This document shows positions 36,373 to 44,788 of a DNA stretch of 64,000 bases, piece by piece. This DNA is from Bog-473 sp963840435 (GTDB taxonomy: Bacteria > Actinomycetota > Acidimicrobiia > Acidimicrobiales > RAAP-2), in the NCBI GenBank assembly GCA_963840435.1, contig CAWIYY010000008.1, positions 137,943 through 201,942 of the forward strand, read 5' to 3'. The notes below the pieces were generated by a model that worked only from the letters and a program-made list of their open reading frames with translations, did no database searches and was not told the DNA's origin. The position numbers and the translations under genes are program-made. Numbering within the stretch: position 1 is the first letter of the stretch; every line of letters starts with the position of its first letter.

Positions 36373-37200
36373 ATGGTCGACACGGACGAAACAGGCGACA
36401 TTGGACGAGATGCTCTTCATCACGCCGCCCCAGCGGGCGCCCTTCTTCGTGCGATCATCGAGTTGAGCGATGATGCGGTCATCACTTGCGATGCCGGTGC
36501 CGTAGTCACCTTCTTCAGCGATACCGCAGAAAGGCTGTTCGGCCGTACGTCGAGCGACGTCGAGGGTGGTCCTATCAGCACCCCTTTCGCCCCACACCTC
36601 CAGCAGGAGGTTGACGAGGTGATCGCAAGGGTGGGAGCCGGTGAACGTATCCGGCATTTCGAGACCGAGATCGTACGTCCCGACGGGCTCCCTATACCCC
36701 TCTCCCTCTCTTTGGCACCGTTGATCGATCATGATGGTCTGATCTTCGGGCGGGTGGTCGTGGCACGCGACGTGACCGAACAGCATCTCGCTCAGGCAAC
36801 GATGGCAGAAATCGACGTCCGGCTCGAGGAAGCGGAGGCGCTCTCTCACGTCGGCAGTTGGCTCTGGGACCTGAGGACGGGTGCCATCCAGTGGAGCGCG
36901 GAGTTCCACCGTATCCACGGGATCGACCCATTGGACTTCTCCGGAACGCTCGAGTCGTACATGGAGCGGATCAGTGATACCGATAGCGACCGGGTGCGGA
37001 ACTCCATGATCGAGTCGGTGGGCTCGTCCCGGCCGCTTGACCTTGAGTATCGGGTCATCCACCCCGATCAGAAGATCCACGTCGTCTGGGTGCACGCAAA
37101 CCCGACCCTTGGTTCGGACGGTAACGCCGTCGGCCTGCGGGGTATCGGCCAGGACGTCACTGATCAGGCCGTATCCCAGGACGTCGCTCCATCAAATTGA
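36373..37200 (+). CDS. Protein of two PAS domains without output domain
   Basis: A 275-residue cytoplasmic protein. PAS 1 spans about residues 22-135 (LRAIIELSDDAVITCDAGAV, then GLIFGRVVVARDVTE). PAS 2 spans about 150-265 and is of the PAS_3 type (LSHVGSWLWDLRTGAIQWS, ending GLRGIGQDVTDQ). No kinase, HTH, GGDEF or methyl-accepting domain follows, so it must act by protein contact. PAS domains sense redox state, oxygen or small ligands. Its place between hypA and the PadR-YceI regulator suggests a sensor for hydrogenase expression. GGAG precedes the ATG. Confidence 0.8.
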   Translation: MVDTDETGDIGRDALHHAAPAGALLRAIIELSDDAVITCDAGAVVTFFSDTAERLFGRTSSDVEGGPISTPFAPHLQQEVDEVIARVGAGERIRHFETEIVRPDGLPIPLSLSLAPLIDHDGLIFGRVVVARDVTEQHLAQATMAEIDVRLEEAEALSHVGSWLWDLRTGAIQWSAEFHRIHGIDPLDFSGTLESYMERISDTDSDRVRNSMIESVGSSRPLDLEYRVIHPDQKIHVVWVHANPTLGSDGNAVGLRGIGQDVTDQAVSQDVAPSN

Positions 37201-37313
37201 GCGTTCCGACCTGGCGAGCGACCAGCGAGTTCGACTTCAATCCGCTGAGCTGATCCGGTGGCCAACGTCAGCTCGATCCGGACCCGCCGGCGCGAATCAC
37301 GATCGAACCCGAT

Positions 37314-38483
37314 TCAGTCGTCGTCGGACCGCTCCGCTTCCGCGTAGAGGCGTACGCGCACGTCCGGGAAGATGCGGAGCATCAGCATCGTCGGCGACGG
37401 AAGTGCGAAGTCCCGGATATCAAAGGCTTGCTCGCCGCTGATCACCATGCGATCGTCAGATGCGGACTCAATCCGCACTGTCCCCTCCGTCCGGCGCGTA
37501 ATGCCGTGGAACGTCAGCTCACCTCGGAGGCGGTATCGCCAACCCGGAGCACTTGGCGTGCATTCCTTCAGCTCCACCTTGGCGGTCGGAAAACGCCGGG
37601 AATTGATACGGCGGTGGAGTTCGGCGTCATAGAGCTTGTTGCCCGAGCTCAATCTCGTCATGTCGATGGTGAGCCAGCCCGTCGGAGGGATCTCAGTGTT
37701 CACCCCGGCATCCCCCATGGCGGCATACAGCGAACCGTGGACCCCGGTCGTGCTGAAGCAGATGGGTCCGACCGTCGAACGGGCATCGATGAGCACCGCC
37801 GATCTCTCGGGATCAAGGACGAACAGGCCCATCGTCGGACTCCCCGCGAGAGCGTCGGCCTGAGTATGGCTCGCATCCGACTGCGACCCGAGTTCGCCAG
37901 TCAATTCACTCATGGAGCCCGACCGGTCCGGCCCCATTGATCTGCCCGCCCGTTCGACGAAGTAGGAGTTGGCGTCGTCGCTGTCATTGTCCGGCGGCAT
38001 CATCCGTCGACGCCACAGAGACGTCGTCGACACCGGTGACCAGGCCAGGTCCAGTTCGGGTACCCATCCACCCTCGACTTCGGACAGGACCGAGTCGATC
38101 GTGGCCGTTGCCTGGTAGCGCCGGATGACCTCGCCCAAGTGTGCGTGCTCCTCTCGGATCACCCCCATCCACACCCGGAGAACGCGCTCCCCCAGCGGTG
38201 TCACTGAGTAGACGCGGCGCGCCTGCCCGGGTTGGCGGTCATTCGGCGATACCTGCACCAGTCCGTCGCGTTCGAGCTGGGCGAGTGCGCGGTAAACAGC
38301 TGGACGGTCAACATGCCCGAACCGGAACTCGACGAGGCGCGGCACCAGGCCGTATCCATACCCCGGTTGCTCAGACAGCAGGAGAAGGATCGCGGGCAGC
38401 ATGAAGCGGCGAGGTGGCGCCAGTTCGAAGCGCGCCACACTGCCGGTCGCCGACGACCCCCCGGCCCGCTGTTCCGTGGCCAT
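37314..38483 (-). CDS. PadR-YceI fusion protein: probable ligand-sensing regulator of the hydrogenase operon
   Basis: A 389-residue protein with an unusual domain order. Residues 25-105 form a PadR winged helix (LPAILLLLSEQPGYGYGL, RPAVYRALAQLERDGLV, RRVYSVTPLGERVL), residues 106-160 its helical extension, and about 160-218 a polar linker. Residues 219-384 form a YceI-like lipocalin domain (LIDARSTVGPICFSTTGVHG, LSSGNKLYDAEL, EQAFDIRDF). YceI domains bind polyisoprenoids including quinones. There is no signal peptide, unlike most YceI proteins. ATG at 38483 follows AAGGG. It is divergent from hhyS across 162 bp. Its YceI domain is clearly related to the free YceI protein at 45519. Confidence 0.85.
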   Translation of the reverse strand: MATEQRAGGSSATGSVARFELAPPRRFMLPAILLLLSEQPGYGYGLVPRLVEFRFGHVDRPAVYRALAQLERDGLVQVSPNDRQPGQARRVYSVTPLGERVLRVWMGVIREEHAHLGEVIRRYQATATIDSVLSEVEGGWVPELDLAWSPVSTTSLWRRRMMPPDNDSDDANSYFVERAGRSMGPDRSGSMSELTGELGSQSDASHTQADALAGSPTMGLFVLDPERSAVLIDARSTVGPICFSTTGVHGSLYAAMGDAGVNTEIPPTGWLTIDMTRLSSGNKLYDAELHRRINSRRFPTAKVELKECTPSAPGWRYRLRGELTFHGITRRTEGTVRIESASDDRMVISGEQAFDIRDFALPSPTMLMLRIFPDVRVRLYAEAERSDDD

Positions 38484-38513
38484 GCACCCTTGATCCTCGT
38501 CCCCGCGAACGCA

Positions 38514-38600
38514 GAGTGTCAATGGCCCGACTCTGGGCTCGCTTCCGGAGGAGGGTGCAAAAGACACTCATTTACAGCGGAAGGAAGCAGCCTGACACTG
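38514..38600. promoter_or_regulatory. Repeated GACACT motifs between the PadR-YceI gene and hhyS
   Basis: GAGTGTC (38514-38520) and its exact reverse complement GACACTC (38563-38569) form a spaced inverted repeat, and a third related copy TGACACTG lies at 38593-38600. The first copy, read on the minus strand, gives TTGACACTC facing the regulator gene. They are candidate binding sites for the PadR-YceI protein controlling both directions. Confidence 0.45.
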
Positions 38601-38645
38601 CAATGAGCCGTGCGTCCCCGCGCGGCCAGGACCGGGGAGGGCACA

Positions 38646-39701
38646 TTGACGGTGACTGACACTGCGACCGAAGAAGCGGTGGTCCATGTCCTCTGGATCA
38701 ACGCCGGACTCAGCTGTGACGGCGACTCTGTCGCGCTTACCGCTGCGACCCAGCCCAGCATCGAAGAAATAGCGCTGGGCGCGCTGCCTGGACTGCCCAA
38801 GATCGCCGTTCACTGGCCGCTGATCGATTTCGAGTGTGGGCCAGTCGGAGGCGCCGACGACTTTATCGAATGGTTCTTCAAGGCGGATCGAGGGGAACTC
38901 GACCCCTTCGTCCTGGTGGTAGAGGGGTCCATCCCGAACGAGGCAATAAAGAAGGAGGGCTATTGGTGTGGTTTCGGGAACAACCCCGATACCGATCAGC
39001 CGATGACCACGAGCGAGTGGCTCGACCGCCTGGCACCAAAAGCACTTGTCGTGCTCGCCGCCGGCACGTGTGCCAGCTACGGGGGCATCCATGCCATGGC
39101 CGGCAACCCCACCGGGGCCATGGGAGTCCCCGACTACCTCGGATGGGGTTGGACATCCAAGGCCGGCATCCCGATCGTGTGCGTGCCAGGTTGCCCGACG
39201 CATCCAGACAACCTGTCGGAAACGATCCTCTATCTCCTCTACCAGGCCACCGGCCAGGCGCCCATGATCCCGCTGGATGACTCATTGCGACCCCAGTGGC
39301 TGTTCGGTGCCACCGTCCACGAGGGCTGCGACCGAGCCGGATACTACGAGCAGGGCGAGTTCGCGACGGAGTACGGCTCGCCGAAGTGCATCGTCAAGCT
39401 CGGCTGCTGGGGACCGGTGGTCAAGTGCAACGTCCCCAAACGAGGGTGGATCAACGGAGTGGGGGGCTGCCCGAACGTCGGGGGAATCTGCATTGGTTGC
39501 ACCATGCCCGGGTTCCCTGACAAGTTCATGCCGTTCATGGATGAGCCGCCAGGAGCGACGGTGTCGACGACGGCGTCAGGACTGTACGGAAGGGCCATCC
39601 GCGGGCTGCGCAAGATCACGCTCCACACGCTGGACGACGAGCCCAGATGGCGGACACCGGGGAGCGAATTGACGACCGGCTACAAGAAGACCTGGAGGTA
39701 G
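38646..39701 (+). CDS. hhyS: Group 1h [NiFe] hydrogenase small subunit
   Basis: A 351-residue iron-sulfur subunit passing electrons from H2 to an acceptor. The proximal cluster site shows C24 followed by D27 (GLSCDGDS) where most hydrogenases have a second Cys, plus C142 and C183; this 3Cys-1Asp set is the mark of actinobacterial-type group 1h/5 enzymes. The distal site is H225, C228, C248, C254. Four Cys (261, 275, 282, 285) are available for the medial site. There is no Tat signal or membrane helix. TTG 38646 (GGGGAGG at 5 nt) is chosen; GTG 38652 is possible. Confidence 0.95.
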   Translation: MTVTDTATEEAVVHVLWINAGLSCDGDSVALTAATQPSIEEIALGALPGLPKIAVHWPLIDFECGPVGGADDFIEWFFKADRGELDPFVLVVEGSIPNEAIKKEGYWCGFGNNPDTDQPMTTSEWLDRLAPKALVVLAAGTCASYGGIHAMAGNPTGAMGVPDYLGWGWTSKAGIPIVCVPGCPTHPDNLSETILYLLYQATGQAPMIPLDDSLRPQWLFGATVHEGCDRAGYYEQGEFATEYGSPKCIVKLGCWGPVVKCNVPKRGWINGVGGCPNVGGICIGCTMPGFPDKFMPFMDEPPGATVSTTASGLYGRAIRGLRKITLHTLDDEPRWRTPGSELTTGYKKTWR

Positions 39702-39706
39702 GGCGC

Positions 39707-41494
39707 ATGGCCACCAAGAAGTTCACCGACGACGCCAACGGGTTGGTGGAGATGGCGTGGGATCCCATCACCCGCATCGTGGGAAGCCTGGGCATCTACA
39801 CCAAGATCGACTTTGGCAAGGGGAAAGTGGCGGAGTGCCACAGCACGTCCTCGATCTTCCGGGGGTACAGCATCTTCATGAAAGGAAAGGACCCCAGGGA
39901 CGCTCACTTCATCACCAGCCGGATCTGTGGGATCTGTGGCGACAACCACGCCACCTGCTCCTGCTACGCCCAGAACATGGCGTACGGGGTCCGCCCACCC
40001 GCCCTGGGCGAGCAGGTCGTGAACCTCGGCGAGGCCGCCGAGTACATGTTCGACCACAACATCTTCCAGGAGAACCTTGTGGGAGTGGACTTCTGCGAGA
40101 AGATGGTGGCCGAAACCAATCCGGGCGTGCTCGAGCAGGCCAACAGGACCGAAGCGCCACATGCAGGTGCCCACGGCTACAAGACGGTTGGCGACATCAT
40201 GAGGTCTCTCAACCCCTTCTCGGGCGAGTTCTACCGCGAGGCACTCCAGGTCAGCCGCTACACCCGGGAAATGTTCTGCCTGATGGAGGGGCGTCACGTC
40301 CACCCGTCGACCCTCTACCCCGGCGGCGTCGGGACGACTGCCACAATCCAGCTTTTCACCGACTACTACACCCGCTTGCAGCGATACGTCGAATTCATGA
40401 AGCGGGTCGTTCCGATGCATGACGACCTCTTCGACTTCTTCTACGAGGCCCTGCCGGGTTACGAGGAGGTCGGCCGGAGACGGATCCTGCTCAACTGTTG
40501 GGGAGCATTCCAGGATCCCGAAGTCTGCAACTTCGACTACAAGGACATGACCAAATGGGGCCGCGCCATGGGCGTCACCCCTGGCATCGTCGTCGACGGC
40601 AAGCTGGTTACGAACGACCTCGTCGAAATCAATCTCGGGATCCGGATACTGCTCGGTCACTCCTTCTACGACGACTGGGAGGACCAGGAGATGTTCGTCA
40701 CCCGCGATCCACTCGGCAATCCGGTCGACCGACGGCACCCCTGGAACCAGCACACCAACCCCCAGCCGCAGAAGCGCGACTTCGACGGGAACTACAGCTG
40801 GGTGATGGCACCTCGCTGGTTCGACGGCAAGGACCACCTGGCGCTTGACACTGGAGGCGGACCGTTGGCCCGGCTCTGGTCGACCGCCCTGTCGGGTCTG
40901 GTGCACACGGACCACCTGGACGCAACCGGCACGAGCGTGAAGATCCACCTGCCAAAGACCGCCCTCGAGGGACCGGTGGACCTGGAGTGGAGGATCCCCC
41001 AATGGTCCAACACGATCGAGCGAGACAGGGCCCGAACCTACTTTCAGGCCTACGCTGCCGCCGCGGCACTGGACTTCATCGAGCTGGCGCTCAAGGACGT
41101 CCGAGCAGGAAACACAAAAACATGGGAGCCCTTCGAGGTGCCCGATGAAGCGATCGGTTGCGGGTTCACGGAGGCGGTGCGTGGCGTTCTCTCCCACCAC
41201 ATGGTGATCAAGGGCGGAAAGATCGCCAACTACCACCCCTACCCGCCAACCCCATGGAACGCCAACCCGCGCGACAGTTATGGCACTCCGGGGCCCTACG
41301 AGGACGCGGTGATTGACACGCCGATCTTCGAGGAGAACACGAGAGAGAATTTCAAGGGCATCGACATCATGCGATCCGTACGCAGCTTCGACCCCTGCCT
41401 GCCCTGCGGTGTCCATATGTACCTGGGCAAGGGCAAGGTGCTGAAGAAAGTCCACTCCCCCACCCAGATGGCCCACGCGGACGAACTGTTCTGA
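39707..41494 (+). CDS. hhyL: Group 1h [NiFe] hydrogenase large (catalytic) subunit
   Basis: A 595-residue subunit carrying the NiFe(CN)2CO site. The N-terminal L1 motif is SRICGICGDNHATC (C74, C77) and the C-terminal L2 motif is DPCLPCGVH (C564, C567, H570). The final 25 residues after H570 are the propeptide removed by the maturation protease encoded at 44785. The sequence is of the group 1h type that oxidises atmospheric H2 in actinobacteria. ATG at 39707 has GGAGG upstream and follows the small-subunit stop by 5 bp. No cytochrome b gene follows, as expected for this group. Confidence 0.96.
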   Translation: MATKKFTDDANGLVEMAWDPITRIVGSLGIYTKIDFGKGKVAECHSTSSIFRGYSIFMKGKDPRDAHFITSRICGICGDNHATCSCYAQNMAYGVRPPALGEQVVNLGEAAEYMFDHNIFQENLVGVDFCEKMVAETNPGVLEQANRTEAPHAGAHGYKTVGDIMRSLNPFSGEFYREALQVSRYTREMFCLMEGRHVHPSTLYPGGVGTTATIQLFTDYYTRLQRYVEFMKRVVPMHDDLFDFFYEALPGYEEVGRRRILLNCWGAFQDPEVCNFDYKDMTKWGRAMGVTPGIVVDGKLVTNDLVEINLGIRILLGHSFYDDWEDQEMFVTRDPLGNPVDRRHPWNQHTNPQPQKRDFDGNYSWVMAPRWFDGKDHLALDTGGGPLARLWSTALSGLVHTDHLDATGTSVKIHLPKTALEGPVDLEWRIPQWSNTIERDRARTYFQAYAAAAALDFIELALKDVRAGNTKTWEPFEVPDEAIGCGFTEAVRGVLSHHMVIKGGKIANYHPYPPTPWNANPRDSYGTPGPYEDAVIDTPIFEENTRENFKGIDIMRSVRSFDPCLPCGVHMYLGKGKVLKKVHSPTQMAHADELF

Positions 41495-41506
41495 TCGGAC
41501 GGAGAA

Positions 41507-42076
41507 ATGCCTGAGGCCCAGAACCTCCGAGCGAGTGGTGAGCGGATCGAGCAGGCACTGAACGAACTGCAGGCCTCGGCCGACCCTCATTCACTCAACT
41601 TGGCAGAGGAGCTGCTACGCCTGGTCTCGGACCTCTACGGCGCCGGGCTGGTCCGGATGGCAGAGATCGCCGGGGCACGGGCGCCCGAGCTGATCAGCGA
41701 CTTCGCCGCCGACGAGCTGGTCGCCAGTCTCATGCTGGTACAAGGTCTGCACCCTGACCCGCTCGAAGTGCGGGTGGAAGAAGCACTGGAGTCCGTCCGG
41801 CCCTTCCTGGGACGGCACGGCGGAGACGTGGAGCTGCTTGCGGTCGACGACGACCGAGGCGCCGTCAAACTTCGACTTCTGGGCAACTGCGACGGGTGTC
41901 CGTCCTCGGCCGCAACTTTGCAGGGTGCCGTCGAGGCCGCCATCATGGAGATGGCGCCCGAGGTGACTCGGATCGTCGTCGAGGAGCCCAATGTTGCCAC
42001 CACGCCGGGCGTGCCGGTCGCCCTGGGAGTGAAGCCGCTCTACGACGCGTGCCCAAGCGAGGTGGCGATTCGATGA
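41507..42076 (+). CDS. NifU C-terminal-domain protein of the hydrogenase operon
   Basis: A 189-residue protein. Residues 1-80 are helical and unrecognised; residues 84-165 form a NifU C-terminal-type scaffold with the cluster-binding pair C128 and C131 in GNCDGCPSSAATL. It probably builds or transfers a [4Fe-4S] cluster for the hydrogenase small subunit. Such a NifU-like gene next to hhySL is usual in actinobacterial group 1h loci. It begins 12 bp after hhyL and overlaps the next gene by 4 bp. Confidence 0.85.
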   Translation: MPEAQNLRASGERIEQALNELQASADPHSLNLAEELLRLVSDLYGAGLVRMAEIAGARAPELISDFAADELVASLMLVQGLHPDPLEVRVEEALESVRPFLGRHGGDVELLAVDDDRGAVKLRLLGNCDGCPSSAATLQGAVEAAIMEMAPEVTRIVVEEPNVATTPGVPVALGVKPLYDACPSEVAIR

Positions 42077-42705
42077 CCGACCCGATCGCGGTATTGCAGC
42101 GCATCCGGACCAGCACACCTGTGCCTCAGCCTGCTCCTTTGGAGGAGGTCTGCGAGTTGTGCTCGGAGCCCATCGCGAGCGAGCACCGACACCTCGTGGA
42201 CCTGCGCTCCCGGACCCTGCTCTGCGCATGCCGCGGTTGCTTCCTACTCTTCGAGTCGGAAGGGGCGGGCGGCGACCACTTCCGTAGCGTGCCGGAGCGA
42301 TACCTGGCGTTCGGCGACTTCGAGCTCACATCCGCCCAGTGGGACAGCTTGCAGATCCCAGTGAGCGTTGCCTTCTTCTTCCTCAATTCAGAACTCCAGC
42401 GGGTCGCCGCCTTCTACCCCGGCCCGGCCGGCGCGACCGAGTCGGAGCTCCCGCTCGAGACCTGGGCCGATCTGGTCGCAGCCAACCCGCAGCTCTCCAC
42501 TATGCAACCGGACGTCGAGGCTTTCCTTGCCCGTGCCGCCAGTCAGCGCGGCGATCGTGCCGCCGAGTGCTACCTCGTTCCAATCGATGCGTGCTACGAG
42601 CTCGTCGGCCACCTCCGGATGCTCTGGCGCGGCTTCGACGGCGGCAGCGAAGCCAACCAAAAGCTCCACGACTTCTTCGCCGACATCAGAGCCCGCGCAC
42701 AATGA
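42073..42705 (+). CDS. DUF5947-like protein of hydrogenase loci
   Basis: A 210-residue protein with two paired-cysteine motifs near the N-terminus (CELC at about residues 27-30 and a CACRGC stretch at about 51-56), probably a zinc or Fe-S site. The rest is a mixed alpha/beta domain with no recognised active site. It matches my recollection of DUF5947, which occurs with group 1h hydrogenases in actinobacteria. It overlaps both neighbours by 4 bp (ATGA), so it is tightly co-translated. Its role in maturation or electron transfer is unknown. Confidence 0.75.
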   Translation: MTDPIAVLQRIRTSTPVPQPAPLEEVCELCSEPIASEHRHLVDLRSRTLLCACRGCFLLFESEGAGGDHFRSVPERYLAFGDFELTSAQWDSLQIPVSVAFFFLNSELQRVAAFYPGPAGATESELPLETWADLVAANPQLSTMQPDVEAFLARAASQRGDRAAECYLVPIDACYELVGHLRMLWRGFDGGSEANQKLHDFFADIRARAQ

Positions 42706-43343
42706 CAGACCTGCAGTTCGAGGTGGTCGACGCCAGGACCGAGCCGCATGCTGCCGTGCCGACGATCCTCTTCCGGACCCGGGCAGAGGAGGCGGACGGC
42801 AAGCGTGTGCACGCGGCGGCCCTGAGGTGCCAGATCCGTATCGAGCCGCAGCGGCGACGCTACAGCGAGCAGGAGGAGGAGAAGCTCTACGAGCTGTTCG
42901 GCGAGACCCCCCAATGGGGGAGCTCCCTCCGTCCTTTTCTGTGGACGCACGTATCGTCGATGGTGGGCGGGTTCGACGGGACCACGGAGTTCGATCTGCC
43001 GGTCGAGTGCACCTATGACTTCGAGGTTGCCGGCGCCAAGTACTTGCACGCGCTGGGTACGGGCGACATCCCGCTGATCTTCCTCTTCTCGGGAACCGTC
43101 TTCACACAGGGCGCCTCTGGGTTCTCGGCCGAGCCGCTCTCCTGGACGACCGAGTCCTCGTACCGCATGCCCGTCGCCGTCTGGCGCAGCACCATGGACG
43201 CCTATTTTCCCGCGAGTGGTTTCATCCGTATCCGGCGCGACACGCTGGACGATCTTCAGCGCTTCCGGGCCATCCGCGGCCTCCCGACCTGGGACCAGGC
43301 CTTCGTGGAGCTGCTCAAGGAGGCCGAGGAAGGCCGACAATGA
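42702..43343 (+). CDS. DUF6084-like protein of hydrogenase loci
   Basis: A 213-residue protein, largely beta-strand by composition (IRIEPQRRRYSEQEEEKLYE, LWTHVSSMVGGFDGTTEF, DIPLIFLFSGTVFTQGASGF read as separate motifs). No catalytic residues, signal peptide or membrane segment were recognised. It resembles the DUF6084 family found beside DUF5947 in actinobacterial hydrogenase operons (from memory, not searched). The start is set by the ATGA overlap at 42702; the open frame upstream to 42339 lies inside the previous gene. Confidence 0.7.
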   Translation: MTDLQFEVVDARTEPHAAVPTILFRTRAEEADGKRVHAAALRCQIRIEPQRRRYSEQEEEKLYELFGETPQWGSSLRPFLWTHVSSMVGGFDGTTEFDLPVECTYDFEVAGAKYLHALGTGDIPLIFLFSGTVFTQGASGFSAEPLSWTTESSYRMPVAVWRSTMDAYFPASGFIRIRRDTLDDLQRFRAIRGLPTWDQAFVELLKEAEEGRQ

Positions 43344-44788
43344 GCGCGACCGCGGCGAGAGCCCCCCACTTCCCCCCGGAGCCCGTAGAGGACCGCTTCG
43401 AGACGGCGAGAACCGTGGCCGACGCGGTCCTCTACGAGGGCTACGTCCTTTACCCGTACCGGGCGTCCTCCCGCAAGAACCAGGTGCGCTTCCAATGGGG
43501 CGTACTGACCCCGCGGGCCTACAGCGAGAAGGAAGGGTCCGAGCGCTGGTCGGCCCGAACGGAGTGCCTCGTCGACCTCGCGGGGCGACCAGAAACCACG
43601 ATCCTCTGGGTGCGCGTCCGGTGCCTGCAGACCCAGCGCCGCAGAGTCGAAATGCGCTTGGACGGGGAGGGTGCCGCCCTCGCCTCGCCTGCGTTCGGAC
43701 CCGTCGACGTCCTCGAGGTGGAAGGGACGTCCCACGTCGAGTGGGACGAGGCAATCGACCGCGTGGTCGACCTGCCTCCTCTCGTCATCCCTACGGCCGG
43801 TACCGCGGCCGACGAACTGGGGTTCCACTTTGAGGGCGGATTCGAGACCGAGCCCGTCCAGACGGCTGACGGCGCCATGGTCGGTCGCTTCGTCCGCGAG
43901 CGCATCCCCGTCGACGGGACCGTCCGAGTCGTCGCGGCCCGCGCAAGGGACGATTCGCCATACGTGAAGGCGACGGTGACCGTTGAGAATGCCACCCAAT
44001 GGAGCGACGACCGCTCACCGCGGGCGGCCGTCGTGGCCCAGAGCCTGGTGGCCGTGCACACGATGTTGGCCGTCGATGGCGCCACATTCGTCTCGCTGCT
44101 CGATCCTCCTGTCGATGCCGCCCGGGCGGCCCGCGCCTGTCAGAGCGACGGCACCTATCCGGTCCTCATCGGCCACGACGACGTGGTGCTCTCCTCGCCG
44201 ATCATCCTCTACGACCACCCCGAGGTGGCGAATCAGAGTCCTGGGGATCTTTACGACGCGCTCGAGATCGACGAGATCCTGGCGCTGCGGGTGATGACGC
44301 TCACAGACACGGAGAAGGCCGAGGCCCGGGGGACGGACGCCCGCGCCGCCGCAATCATCGACCGTTGCGACTCTCTGTCACAGGAGACGATGAGCCGCCT
44401 CCACGGGCAGATGCGCCCCGTCGAGCCGGGGTGGTCATCGTTGACCACACCCGGGGCGGACACCCCACCCTGGTGGGACCCGGCGTCCGACGAGTCGGTC
44501 GATCCATGGACGGATTCGGTCTGGGTGGAGGGCATCGAGGTGGCGCAGGGGTCGGCCGTCCGGCTCCGCCCTTCCGGACATGCGGACGCGCAGGACATGT
44601 TCCTCGAAGGCCGGTGCGCGACCGTGGCCGGGGTGTTCGCGGACGTCGACGGCGGGGTCCACCTCGCCGTCAGCCTCGATGACGACCCGGCGACCTCTGA
44701 ACTGATGTGGCAGGGCCGCTACCTCTACTTCCGACCCTGCGAAGTGGAGCCCATGTCCGACCGGCGCAGCGGACAGGCCCGGTCGTGA
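43340..44788 (+). CDS. Conserved-context hydrogenase-operon protein of unknown function
   Basis: A 482-residue soluble protein with no family that I can name. The N-terminal 130 residues are beta-rich, a middle region (about 140-270) contains LPPLVIPTAGTAADELGFHF, and the C-terminal part has a Trp-rich segment (PPWWDPASDESVDPWTDSVW) and a barrel-like end (GSAVRLRPSGHADAQDMFLE). It overlaps both neighbours by 4 bp, so it is produced in step with the hydrogenase accessory proteins. No Cys motifs are present, which argues against an Fe-S role; a scaffold or assembly role is possible. Confidence 0.7.
   Translation: MSATAARAPHFPPEPVEDRFETARTVADAVLYEGYVLYPYRASSRKNQVRFQWGVLTPRAYSEKEGSERWSARTECLVDLAGRPETTILWVRVRCLQTQRRRVEMRLDGEGAALASPAFGPVDVLEVEGTSHVEWDEAIDRVVDLPPLVIPTAGTAADELGFHFEGGFETEPVQTADGAMVGRFVRERIPVDGTVRVVAARARDDSPYVKATVTVENATQWSDDRSPRAAVVAQSLVAVHTMLAVDGATFVSLLDPPVDAARAARACQSDGTYPVLIGHDDVVLSSPIILYDHPEVANQSPGDLYDALEIDEILALRVMTLTDTEKAEARGTDARAAAIIDRCDSLSQETMSRLHGQMRPVEPGWSSLTTPGADTPPWWDPASDESVDPWTDSVWVEGIEVAQGSAVRLRPSGHADAQDMFLEGRCATVAGVFADVDGGVHLAVSLDDDPATSELMWQGRYLYFRPCEVEPMSDRRSGQARS

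Noticed and set aside
38560..38608. A stretch before hhyS matches 15 nt of the signal recognition particle RNA core (CGGAAGGAAGCAGCC), with flanking CTCATT/AATGAG pairing.
   Set aside because: The 5' strand of the SRP domain IV (GGUCAGGUC-type sequence) is missing, the tetraloop closing pair is mismatched, and the position is the promoter/leader of hhyS. It is most likely chance, although a covariance search would settle it.
39680..41590. A 636-codon minus-strand frame opposite hhyL.
   Set aside because: It is a shadow of the large-subunit gene caused by high GC at third positions; no domain is recognisable.
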